From Nocardioides sp. CER19 (lineage in GTDB: Bacteria; Actinomycetota; Actinomycetes; Propionibacteriales; Nocardioidaceae): 64,000 nucleotides of DNA. The translations under genes were made by a program, and so were the position numbers. The first letter of the stretch is position 1; each line of letters begins with the position of its first letter. Shown piece by piece: positions 7,874-18,944 of the stretch. The notes under the pieces are model-generated. The model was not told where the DNA came from. It saw nothing but the letters and a program-made list of their open reading frames with translations, and ran no database searches. The stretch lies in contig NZ_JARVWS010000004.1 in NCBI RefSeq assembly GCF_029846275.1, positions 62,001 through 126,000 of the forward strand, written 5' to 3'.

Positions 7874-8980
7874 ATGTCGCACCCTGACCGGTCCGTCGGG
7901 CCACTCCCGACGGTGGTGGCGGTCGTCCTCGCCACGCCGGTCCACCTCCTGACCCTGGCGGTCGCCGCCCTCGGCGTCCGGCTGCTGTGGCTCGGAACGC
8001 CGCTGGCCGCCAAGGTCGCCGGCCTCCTCTGCCTCCTCCTCGCCTACGCGCTGCGGCCCGCACTCGGCGACCGCAAGCCGGTCGGCAGCGAGCTCGACCT
8101 CAAGCGCTGCCCGCAGACGGCCACGCTGCTGCGCGAGGTGGCGGCCGCGGTCGGGACCACTGCGCCGGGACACGTCAGCCTGACCACCGACCCGCGGGCC
8201 GACGCCCGGCTGACCGGCCTGAGCGGTCGCGCGCTCTCGATCGGCGCTCCGCTCTGGCTCGCCCTCACCGGACCCGAGCGGGTCGCGTTGGTCGGCCACC
8301 AGCTCGGCCACCTCGCGCGTGGCGATGTCTGGGTGCGCCGGTACGTCGGCGGAGCGCTGCACACCCTGCGCGGCTGGGAGGGCATGCTGGCGCCGTACCG
8401 CCCACGTCTGGAGATGAGGCCGGAGGACCAAATCCTCGCGATGAGCTCGGGAACCGACGTCCAGTCGCCGAACGCGTCGGCCGGCATCCTCGGCGACATC
8501 GTCTCGGTCCTCCTGTGGCCGCTGCGTGTGCTGCTCGCCGGCTACCGCCGGCTCGTCGAGCGAGTCGCCGCTCCGTCCGTCCGTCACGAGGCGCTGCACG
8601 CCGACCTCGCCGCCGTCCGCGCCGCGGGCACCGACGCGACCGTCCGCCTCCTCGAGGTGCTGCTCGCCCTCCCGGCCGTCGAGACGTCGGCCAACCGCGC
8701 GGTCTCGACCCGCTCCGACATCGCCACGGCCATCGCCCAGCGGATGGCGGCCTTCGACGCCGGGCAGCGCTCCGCAGTCAGGAACGGCGCCGGCGCCGAC
8801 ACCGTCGACGCTGTGCACCCGTCGACGCGTGAGCGTCTGGCCGCCGTCGAGTCGGCCCCGCGCGCCGAGCCCGCCGTCCGGGTGACGACCGAGCGCTGGA
8901 CCGCCATCGACCAGGAGCTGTCGGCCGCCGTCACCAAGCAGCTCAAGCGGCTGGCCGACGACTTCCGTCACGCCTACTGA
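7874..8980 (+). CDS. M48-family-like membrane protein with HQLGH in place of HExxH
   Basis: 368 residues. Two hydrophobic segments (about 12-36 and 43-61) precede a cytosolic or periplasmic domain resembling the M48 (HtpX/Ste24) metallopeptidases. The zinc motif reads GHQLGHLARGD: H142 and H146 are present but the catalytic Glu is Gln143. A candidate third ligand is E239 in RHEALHADLAA, which aligns with the ExxAD region of M48. A further hydrophobic stretch lies at about 207-225. The protein is therefore probably a zinc-binding pseudo-peptidase. Its frame is open and normal in base use, so this is not simple decay. It sits between pyrD and pyrF on the opposite strand, 57 bases from the pyrF start. 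No function can be assigned. Confidence 0.8.
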   Translation: MSHPDRSVGPLPTVVAVVLATPVHLLTLAVAALGVRLLWLGTPLAAKVAGLLCLLLAYALRPALGDRKPVGSELDLKRCPQTATLLREVAAAVGTTAPGHVSLTTDPRADARLTGLSGRALSIGAPLWLALTGPERVALVGHQLGHLARGDVWVRRYVGGALHTLRGWEGMLAPYRPRLEMRPEDQILAMSSGTDVQSPNASAGILGDIVSVLLWPLRVLLAGYRRLVERVAAPSVRHEALHADLAAVRAAGTDATVRLLEVLLALPAVETSANRAVSTRSDIATAIAQRMAAFDAGQRSAVRNGAGADTVDAVHPSTRERLAAVESAPRAEPAVRVTTERWTAIDQELSAAVTKQLKRLADDFRHAY

Positions 8981-9121
8981 CCGAGTGGGGTCGTCCGTCC
9001 TCGAGCACGGCCCCCTCCTCCACTGGCTGATCGACGAGGAGCTGACGCCGTCCTCGGACCGGGCGTTTCAAGCGACTCGGCGACACCGACCGGGTCGTCC
9101 GCTGAGCCCGCCGCGCCCGGG

Positions 9122-10167
9122 TCACGCCGACGTCAGGCCCTTCGCGATCCGCCGCGGCCACAGCGGCCCTTCGTAGATGAAGGCGGTGTAGCCCTGCACC
9201 AGGTCGGCGCCCGCGGCGACCCGCTCCCGGGCGTCCTCGACGGTGGTGATGCCGCCGACGCCGATCAGCGTCAACCGGTCGCCGACCCGTCCCCGCAGCA
9301 GCCGCATGACGTCGAGGGCGCGCACGGTGAGCGGGCGGCCCGAGAGCCCGCCGGCGCCGACGTCCGCGATCGAGCTCGGGTGGCTGCGGAGCCCCGCGCG
9401 GGAGATCGTCGTGTTGGTCGCGATGATGCCGTCGAGGCCGATCGCGAGCGCCAGGTCGGCGACGCCGAGGACGTCCTCGTCGGCCAGGTCGGGCGCGATC
9501 TTCACGAGCAGCGGCACCCGCCGGTCGGTGGCCGCTTCCGCAGTCGCGCGGACGTGCTGCAGCAGCGGGCCGAGCTTCTCCACGGCCTGCAGCGAGCGGA
9601 GTCCCGGGGTGTTGGGCGAGCTGACGTTGACGACCAAGTAGTCGGCGTACGGCGCGAGGAGACGGGTCGACTTGCCATAGTCGGCCTCCACCGCGGCCTG
9701 GTCGTCCTCCGGGACGACCTTGGTCTTGCCGATGTTGACGCCGAGCACAGGACCGAGCGCACCGGCCGGACGTCGGTCCAGCCGCTCCTTGAGACGTCGC
9801 GCGACGGCCTCGGCACCGTCGTTGTTGAAGCCCATCCGGTTGACGACGGCGCGGTCGGAGACGAGCCGGAACAGCCGCGGCGTCGGATTCCCGGGCTGCG
9901 CCTCCCCCGTCACGGTGCCGATCTCGACGTGGCCGAAGCCGAGCCCGCCGAGCGCGTCGATGCCGACGGCGTTCTTGTCGAAGCCGGCGGCCAGTCCCAG
10001 CCGGTTGGGGAAGGTCAGCCCGAGCGCCTCGACCGGCTCCCCGGCCGACGGCAGCCGGGTGAGCGCCGGCGCCGCCTGCCGGATCGCACGGAAGGCGCCG
10101 TGGTGCGCCTCCTCCGGATCGGTCCGGGTCAGCACATGGTCGAACAGCAGCCGGTAGGGCCGGCCCA

Positions 10168-10168
<1 letters not shown>
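9122..10168 (-). CDS. pyrD: Dihydroorotate dehydrogenase (quinone), class 2
   Basis: Oxidises dihydroorotate to orotate, passing electrons to quinone at the membrane. The amphipathic N-terminal helix (YRLLFDHVLTRTDPEEAHH) is the class 2 membrane-contact region. FMN-site motifs include GLAAGFDKNAVGID and NRMGFNNDGA, and the active-site segment VNVSSPNTPGLRSLQ carries the class 2 catalytic Ser. Length is 348. The ATG at 10168 shares one base with the carB stop (TGATG). A longer in-frame start at 10309 lies inside carB and adds residues unlike PyrD, so I rejected it. Confidence 0.97.
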
Positions 10169-13542
<3,374 letters not shown>

Positions 13543-13543
13543 G

Positions 13544-14722
13544 TCAGGCACCCACCTTCTCGTCGCCGGTCGAGCCCGACCGGGACTCCATGAGCTGGAC
13601 GAAGCGGTCGAACAGGTAGGCCGCATCGTGCGGGCCGGCCGCCGCCTCCGGGTGGTACTGCACCGAGAAGCCCTTCAGGTTGCCGTCCGCGTCGCGCAGC
13701 TCGAGGCCTTCGACGCAGTCGTCGTTGAGGTTGACGTGGGACACCGACGCCGTGCCGAACGGCGTCTCGGTCGGCTCGCCGACCGGCGCGTCCACCGCGA
13801 AGCCGTGGTTGTGGGCGGTGACCTCGACCTTGCGCGTGGTCAGGTCCATGACCGGCTGGTTGATGCCGCGGTGGCCGTACTTCAGCTTGTAGGTCCCGAA
13901 GCCGAGCGCGCGGCCGAAGAGCTGGTTGCCGAAGCAGATCCCGAAGTAGGGGATCTCCCGGCCCAGCGCCTGCTGCAGCAGCTGGATCTGGTGCGTCGTG
14001 GCCGCCGGGTCGCCGGGGCCGTTGGAGTAGAAGAGGCCGTCCGGCTCGACCGCGAGGACGTCCTCGAGGCTGGCGGTCGAGGGCAGCACGTGCACCTCGA
14101 TGCCGCGCTCGGCCATCCGCTGCGGCGTCATCTCCTTGATGCCCAGGTCGAGGGCGGCGACGGTCAACCGCTTCTCGCCGATCGCCGGGACGACGTACGC
14201 CTCGGTGGTGGTCACCTCGTCGGCGAGCTCGGCGCCGCTCATCTCGGCGCTCTCACGCACCCGGGCGAGCAGCGCCTCGGGGTCGGTCTCGACGGTGGAG
14301 ATGCCGACCCGCATCGCACCTCGCTCACGCAGGTGCCGGGTGAGTGCGCGGGTGTCGACGCCGGAGATGCCGACGACGCCCTGCTCGCGCAGCTCGTCGT
14401 CGAGGGTGCGCTTCGAGCGCCAGTTGCTGGGGACGCGGGCGGGGTCGCGCACGACGTAGCCGGACACCCAGATCTGGCGGGACTCGGGGTCCTCGTCGTT
14501 GATGCCGGTGTTGCCCACGTGCGGGGCGGTCATGACGACGACCTGCCGGTGGTAGGACGGGTCGGTGAGGGTCTCCTGGTAGCCGGTCATACCGGTCGAG
14601 AAGACCGCCTCGCCGAAGGTCTCGCCCTCGGCCCCGAACGACTCACCGCGGAACGTGCGCCCGTCCTCGAGGACCAGAAGAGCGCTGCGCTTGACCTGGG
14701 GACTGGTGGCATGCAGCGGCAC
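13544..14722 (-). CDS. carA: Carbamoyl-phosphate synthase small subunit
   Basis: Glutaminase subunit that feeds ammonia to CarB. 392 residues. The N-terminal domain contains SALLVLEDGRTFRGESFG, and the C-terminal class I amidotransferase domain has PYFGICFGNQL (nucleophile Cys) with HPEAAAGPHD (His-Glu). I chose GTG at 14722 because GGAGG lies seven bases upstream. An upstream ATG at 14920 would read through the leader and the palindrome. The leader carries a PyrR-type RNA element. The last residues (SRSGSTGDEKVGA) overlap a weak copy of the GGTCGAGCCCG repeat. Confidence 0.96.
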   Translation of the reverse strand: MPLHATSPQVKRSALLVLEDGRTFRGESFGAEGETFGEAVFSTGMTGYQETLTDPSYHRQVVVMTAPHVGNTGINDEDPESRQIWVSGYVVRDPARVPSNWRSKRTLDDELREQGVVGISGVDTRALTRHLRERGAMRVGISTVETDPEALLARVRESAEMSGAELADEVTTTEAYVVPAIGEKRLTVAALDLGIKEMTPQRMAERGIEVHVLPSTASLEDVLAVEPDGLFYSNGPGDPAATTHQIQLLQQALGREIPYFGICFGNQLFGRALGFGTYKLKYGHRGINQPVMDLTTRKVEVTAHNHGFAVDAPVGEPTETPFGTASVSHVNLNDDCVEGLELRDADGNLKGFSVQYHPEAAAGPHDAAYLFDRFVQLMESRSGSTGDEKVGA

Positions 14723-14768
14723 GCCGTACCTCCTTCTCCGCCTCTCTGGACGGCCTGTTAAAGGATGC
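14723..14768 (-). promoter_or_regulatory. PyrR-binding leader of carA overlapping the Shine-Dalgarno region
   Basis: The transcript contains GUCCAGAGAGGC, matching the PyrR RNA-binding consensus, and is followed by the GGAGG ribosome site. A stem CCG(U)CC/GGCGG closes an AGAGA loop with a single bulged U. Upstream UCCUU can pair with AAGGA of the ribosome site. The same layout occurs before pyrR. PyrR-dependent translational repression by a leader of this type is known in mycobacteria. A likely -10 hexamer TAGTGT lies 16 bases upstream of the CATCC block. Confidence 0.82.
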
Positions 14769-14830
14769 CGGACTCGGGGGTTGACACTACCAGCGCGCGG
14801 TCGGCGGCTCGGTATCGGGATGGTGCCCGC

Positions 14831-14920
14831 ATGTTCGTCGAGGTATGCAGGCCAATGCGCACTCCCCCCGCGGAGTTCCGCACGGGAAGCGACCACTCGT
14901 CTGCATACCTCGACGAACAT
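14831..14920. repeat. 90-bp nested palindromic element, copy 1
   Basis: Perfect 20-bp terminal inverted repeats lie at 14831-14850 and 14901-14920 (ATGTTCGTCGAGGTATGCAG and its complement). An inner GCGGA..TCCGC hairpin follows. It abuts the methyltransferase stop codon at 14921. A second copy with the same architecture lies at 61636-61721. Because it is palindromic, it reads as similar short peptides (EVCR..., AYLDEH) in several frames. None is a real gene. Confidence 0.88.
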
Positions 14921-15682
14921 TCACTGCTGACGCTCCGCCACGATCTGCCACGCGAACCCGACCCGGTGGAACGGCTCGCGATCGCACAGGGCGAGCTCGA
15001 GCCGCAGCAGCGCGTCGTAGGCGCTCGGGTCGTCCGTGGCCGCGTCGGCGATCCGCAGGTCGTTGGCGATCCGGTGGCCGTAGCGACCGACCACGCGCAG
15101 TCCCTCGGCGTCGAGGGCCGTCTCGACGTCGCCCGGCGCGACCTTGCGTACGTCGTGGTCGAACGTCACCGTGTGGGTGCTGTCGGACTCCAGCTCCGCG
15201 AGGGCGGCCGCGGGTCCCTCGCGCAGCAGCGCGCCGAGGACCGCCCCGTCCGGGTTGGCGTCGACGAGCGACAGCCGGCCTCCGCTCCGCACGCGGGCAG
15301 CGAGGGCGGCGACGTCAGCGGCGTCGGCGGGCCGGTAGCGGAGGACGTAGTGGCAGATCACCAGGTCCCACGTGCCGTCGGGCAGGTCGTCGAGCCCGCC
15401 GACGACCGTGGTGATCCGGGTTCCGGCCTCCGCGGCCCGGCGCTGCGCCTCGTCCAGCCAGGCAGCGGTCGGGTCGACGATCGTCACCTCGTGACCCGCC
15501 TGCGCCAGCGTGATCGAGTCCCGGCCGTCGCCGCCGCCGACGTCGAGGACGCGCAAGCGCTCGCCCAGCGCGGTGGCGTGTCGGCGGAGGACCTCGCCGA
15601 CGACGGCGTACCGGATCCGCGGGTAGGGCAGCTCGCAGTAGTCGCGCCAGGCCTGGAGCCGGTCGGTGAAGACGTCGGTCAT
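14921..15682 (-). CDS. SAM-dependent class I methyltransferase
   Basis: 253 residues. The Rossmann motif I is LRVLDVGGGDGRDSITLA, then the motif II acidic loop VTIVDPT. The post-motif WDLVICHYVLRY is typical of small-molecule methyltransferases (Methyltransf_11/25 type). Substrate unknown. ATG at 15682 overlaps the stop of the DUF1810 gene (ATGA). It is the last gene of the pyrR-pyrB-pyrC-DUF1810 run and ends at the palindromic repeat. In many relatives carA follows pyrC directly or after a PH-domain gene, so this and its neighbour look like added passengers. Confidence 0.9.
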   Translation of the reverse strand: MTDVFTDRLQAWRDYCELPYPRIRYAVVGEVLRRHATALGERLRVLDVGGGDGRDSITLAQAGHEVTIVDPTAAWLDEAQRRAAEAGTRITTVVGGLDDLPDGTWDLVICHYVLRYRPADAADVAALAARVRSGGRLSLVDANPDGAVLGALLREGPAAALAELESDSTHTVTFDHDVRKVAPGDVETALDAEGLRVVGRYGHRIANDLRIADAATDDPSAYDALLRLELALCDREPFHRVGFAWQIVAERQQ

Positions 15683-16095
15683 CCGGCCAGGAACGCCTCG
15701 GTGCGGGGGTCGCGCTGCCCGGCGAAGAACGTGTCGAGGACCTGCTGGAAGACGGGCTCCGACGGGGCGGCGATCGCGAAGAGCGTCATCGAGGACCACA
15801 GCTTCTGGTCGTCGGGCGATCCCATGATGTCGAGCGCGGATCGGTCGTGGTGCCCGAGGACGGCGCTCGCGCACTCGACCAGCCGTGGCCCGAGGACGTC
15901 GTCGGCGGCGTAGGCCCGGGCCTCCTCGAGCGAGCCGATCGCGTAGTGCTGGGACGTCGCCGAGTGGCCGAGGCCGGCCACCTGTGGGAAGACGAACCAG
16001 ATCCAGTGGCTGGTCTTGTGGCCGCGCCTCAGCTCGGCGAGCGCCTGCTCGTAGACGCCCTCCTGGGCGTCGTGGAACCGCCGGAGATCGCTCAT
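15679..16095 (-). CDS. DUF1810 family protein
   Basis: 138 residues of the DUF1810 type, a small helical cytosolic protein with no proven role. Family signs are the N-terminal DLRRFHDAQEGVYEQALAEL, the block HWIWFVFPQVAGLG, and the C-terminal DDQKLWSSMTLF. Overlaps pyrC upstream (four bases) and the methyltransferase downstream (four bases), so it is translated as part of the pyr operon. Nothing in the sequence points to a pyrimidine role. Confidence 0.93.
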   Translation of the reverse strand: MSDLRRFHDAQEGVYEQALAELRRGHKTSHWIWFVFPQVAGLGHSATSQHYAIGSLEEARAYAADDVLGPRLVECASAVLGHHDRSALDIMGSPDDQKLWSSMTLFAIAAPSEPVFQQVLDTFFAGQRDPRTEAFLAG

Positions 16096-17363
16096 GCCCC
16101 GAAGGTACGCGCGCCCCGCAGCCAGGTGCCGACCACGCGGCCGGTGAGCGAGCGGCCGTGCCACGGGTTGTTGCGGCTCAGCGAGAGCGACGCGCCCCGG
16201 TCGACGACGTACGACGTGCTCGGGTCGACCAGCGCCAGGTTGGCCGGCTCCCCGACGGCGAGGGCGCGCCCGTGGCCGTCGAGGCCGGCGATGGCGGCTG
16301 GGTTGGCCGACATGACCCGGGCGACGCCGGCCCAGTCGAGCAGCCCGCCCTCGACCATCACGGTCGCGACCACGGAGAGCGCCGTCTCGAGGCCGAGCAT
16401 GCCGAACGCCGCGTCGACGAACGCGTGCTCCTTGTCGTGGCGGGCGTGCGGCGCGTGGTCGGTCGCGACAGCGTCGATCGTGCCGTCGGCGAGCGCCGCG
16501 CGGAGTGCCTCGACGTCCTCGGCGGGCCGCAGCGGCGGGTTGACCTTGAAGGTCGGGTCGTAGCCGGCGAGCAGGTCGGTGGTGAGGAGCAGGTGGTGCG
16601 GGGTGACCTCGGCCGTCACGGCGATCCCCTGCGCCTTCGCCCAGCGGACGACCTCGACCGAGCCGGCGGTCGACACGTGCGCGACGTGGACCCGGGACCC
16701 GGTGTGGCGGGCCAGCATCACGTCGCGGGCGACGATGACCTCCTCCGCGATGGACGGCCACCCGGGCAGGCCGAGCTCGCCGGACAGCTGGCCCTCGTGG
16801 CAGCAGGCGGCGTGCGGGGCGAGGGCCGGGTCCTGCGAGTGCTGCGAGATGACGCCGCCGAACGCCTTGACGTACTCCAGCGCACGGCGCATGACCCGAG
16901 CGTCGGCGACGCACCTGCCGTCGTCGGAGAACACCCGCACCCGGGCCCGCGAGCGGGCCATCAGCCCGAGCTCCGCCAGCTCCTCGCCGGCCAGGCCACG
17001 GGTGACGGCGCCGACGGGCTGCACGTCGACGAGACCGGCGTCGCGGCCGAGCTCCCAGACCCGCAGCGCGGCCTCGGCGGTGTCGGTGACCGGGGTGGTG
17101 TTGGCCATCGCGAGGATCGACGTGAAGCCGCCGGCCGCGGCCGCCCGGGAGCCGGTGAGCACCGTCTCGGCGTCCTCCCGGCCGGGCTCGCGCAGGTGCG
17201 TGTGCAGGTCGACCAGGCCGGGGAGGAGGACGAGGCCGTCGGCGTCGACGGTCTCGTCGGCAGTGGTGGAGACCGACCCGACCTCGCGGATGAGCCCGTC
17301 CTCGACGTACACGTCGGCGGCGTCCTCGCCGAGCAGGCGGGCACCCTTGATCAGCAGGCTCAC
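16092..17363 (-). CDS. pyrC: Dihydroorotase
   Basis: Third step of UMP synthesis, cyclising carbamoyl aspartate. 423 residues, the class I (PyrC2-like) length. Zinc ligands are H54 and H56 in VDLHTHLREPG. The later ligands and catalytic Asp are near VHVAHVST, and ATDHAPHARHDKE carries the metal-linked Asp. GTG at 17363 overlaps the pyrB stop (GTGA). No missing active-site residues were seen. Confidence 0.97.
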   Translation of the reverse strand: MSLLIKGARLLGEDAADVYVEDGLIREVGSVSTTADETVDADGLVLLPGLVDLHTHLREPGREDAETVLTGSRAAAAGGFTSILAMANTTPVTDTAEAALRVWELGRDAGLVDVQPVGAVTRGLAGEELAELGLMARSRARVRVFSDDGRCVADARVMRRALEYVKAFGGVISQHSQDPALAPHAACCHEGQLSGELGLPGWPSIAEEVIVARDVMLARHTGSRVHVAHVSTAGSVEVVRWAKAQGIAVTAEVTPHHLLLTTDLLAGYDPTFKVNPPLRPAEDVEALRAALADGTIDAVATDHAPHARHDKEHAFVDAAFGMLGLETALSVVATVMVEGGLLDWAGVARVMSANPAAIAGLDGHGRALAVGEPANLALVDPSTSYVVDRGASLSLSRNNPWHGRSLTGRVVGTWLRGARTFGA

Positions 17364-18292
17364 TTCTGGTCCTCTCCGGCGAGCAGGTGGTAGAGCACGG
17401 CCATCCGGACGGCGACGCCGGCGGAGACCTGGTCGAGGACCATCGAGTCGATCGCGTCGGCGGCGTCGGCGGAGATCTCCAGGCCGCGGTTCATGGGGCC
17501 GGGGTGCAGGATCGGGGCGCCCTCCCGGAGCACGCCGAGCCGGTCGCGGGTGAGCCCGTAGCCGACCGTGTACTCACGCGGGCTCGGGAAGTAGCCGCCG
17601 CTCATGCGCTCCTTCTGGACGCGCAGCATCATCACGGCGTCAGCGGTGGGCAGCACCGCGTCCAGGTCGTACGACGTCCCGAACCCCGCGTCCGCGGACC
17701 AGGTGCCGATCCCGCTGGGCATGAGCGTCGGCGGCGCGACGACCGTGACCCGTGCGCCGAGCTTGGTGAGCGCCTTGACGTTGGACCGGAACACCCGGGA
17801 GTGGGTCAGGTCGCCGACGATGACGACGTGCCTGCCCTCGAGCGAGCCGAGCCGGCGCGTCAGCGTGTAGGCATCGAGCAACGCCTGCGTCGGGTGCTCG
17901 TGGGTCCCGTCGCCGGCGTTGATGACCGGGACGTCGATCCACTCGCTGACCTGCTGCGCAGCGCCGCTGGCGGAGTGCCGCATGACCAGGCCGTCGATGC
18001 CCATCGCGGTCACGGTCAGCACGGTGTCGCGCAGCGACTCGCCCTTGGACGTCGACGAGCCCTTGGCGGACAGGTTGATGACGTCGGCGGACAGCCACTT
18101 GCCGGCGATCTCGAAGGACGAGCGGGTCCGCGTGGAGTCCTCGAAGAACAGGTTGATCACGGTGCGACCGCGCAGCGCCGGCAGCTTCTTCACCTCACGC
18201 CGCTGGACGTCGTGCATCTCGGCGGCCGTCTCGAAGAGCGCCGCGATGTCGTCGGCGGTGACGTCGTCGATCGAGAGCAGGTGCTTCTTCAT
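17360..18292 (-). CDS. pyrB: Aspartate carbamoyltransferase catalytic subunit
   Basis: Joins carbamoyl phosphate to aspartate, the first committed step of pyrimidine synthesis. 310 residues. The carbamoyl-phosphate loop STRTR is at 53-57, the 80s loop GSSTSKGES follows, and HEHPTQALLD is the second binding motif. No pyrI regulatory subunit is present, as expected for Gram-positive bacteria, so control is more likely through PyrR. ATG at 18292 overlaps the pyrR stop. Confidence 0.98.
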   Translation of the reverse strand: MKKHLLSIDDVTADDIAALFETAAEMHDVQRREVKKLPALRGRTVINLFFEDSTRTRSSFEIAGKWLSADVINLSAKGSSTSKGESLRDTVLTVTAMGIDGLVMRHSASGAAQQVSEWIDVPVINAGDGTHEHPTQALLDAYTLTRRLGSLEGRHVVIVGDLTHSRVFRSNVKALTKLGARVTVVAPPTLMPSGIGTWSADAGFGTSYDLDAVLPTADAVMMLRVQKERMSGGYFPSPREYTVGYGLTRDRLGVLREGAPILHPGPMNRGLEISADAADAIDSMVLDQVSAGVAVRMAVLYHLLAGEDQK

Positions 18293-18876
18293 CGGACCTC
18301 ACCTCCAGCGGTGCCCGCCGGCGAGCCGAAGATCGACACCGAGTCGCCTCCGTCGGTCTCGGCCAGCCGCACGCGGACCTTCTCGCTGCGCGCGGTCGGG
18401 AGGTTCTTGCCGACGTGGTCGGCGCGGATCGGCAGCTCGCGGTGGCCCCGGTCGACCAGGACCGCGAGCCGGACGGCCGCCGGGCGGCCGAGGTCGGAGA
18501 GCGCGTCGAGGGCGGCCCGGATGGTGCGCCCGCTGTAGAGCACGTCGTCGACGAGCACGACGGTCTTGCCGTCGATGCCGCCGGCCGGGAGCGACGTCTT
18601 GTGCGGTGCGCGGGTGGGGTGGCTGCGCAGGTCGTCGCGATACATCGTCACGTCGAGCGAGCCGACCGCGACCGACGTGCCCTCGACGGACTCGATCCGC
18701 TCCGCGATGCGCCGGGCCAGCGGGACTCCGCGGGTGTGCAGCCCGAGCAGCAGGAGGTCCTCGGCGCCCTTGTTGCGCTCCAGGATCTCGTGGGAGATGC
18801 GAGTCAGTGCGCGGGAGACGTCGTCGGCGTCGAGGACGACGCGGCCGTCGCCCGCTGGGGTGTCAGGAGAGGACAT
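18289..18876 (-). CDS. pyrR: Bifunctional pyr operon regulator / uracil phosphoribosyltransferase
   Basis: RNA-binding regulator with uracil phosphoribosyltransferase activity. 195 residues. The PRPP motif is VVLVDDVLYSGRT, and RGVPLARRIAERI and the basic region around RDDLRSHPTRAPHK are typical PyrR. The C-terminal tail after about residue 178 is variable. First gene of the pyrR-pyrB-pyrC-DUF1810-methyltransferase run, with its own leader just upstream. ATG at 18876 chosen because the family start follows. Confidence 0.97.
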   Translation of the reverse strand: MSSPDTPAGDGRVVLDADDVSRALTRISHEILERNKGAEDLLLLGLHTRGVPLARRIAERIESVEGTSVAVGSLDVTMYRDDLRSHPTRAPHKTSLPAGGIDGKTVVLVDDVLYSGRTIRAALDALSDLGRPAAVRLAVLVDRGHRELPIRADHVGKNLPTARSEKVRVRLAETDGGDSVSIFGSPAGTAGGEVR

Positions 18877-18930
18877 GGCCTCGCAGGACCTCCTTCTCCG
18901 CCTCACAGGACGGGTCGTTAAAGGATGTCG
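18877..18930 (-). promoter_or_regulatory. PyrR-binding leader and promoter of the pyrR operon
   Basis: The leader matches the carA leader closely: about 42 aligned bases with 6 differences. The transcript reads GUCCUGUGAGGCGGAGAAGGAGGU-like in two parts: the CCG(U)CC stem-loop with a UGUGA loop, then the GGAGG site. The differences fall in loop or spacer positions. A probable -10 TAGTCT sits 14 bases upstream of CATCC and overlaps the TAG stop of the reductase gene at 18945. Confidence 0.8.
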
Positions 18931-18944
18931 GAACGACCAGGAGA

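Noticed and set aside
8981..9121. Possible small gene between the M48-like gene and pyrD
   Set aside because: Only short frames with no ribosome site or recognisable sequence; it appears to be the space between two convergent genes.
13543..13586. Extra copy of the 19-base repeat at the carA 3' end
   Set aside because: GGTCGAGCCCG is present but the right half diverges, so chance similarity cannot be excluded.
14765..14930. Short open frames starting MFVEVCR and similar
   Set aside because: They are readings of the palindromic repeat in several frames, also seen at 61636-61721; no ribosome site or family.
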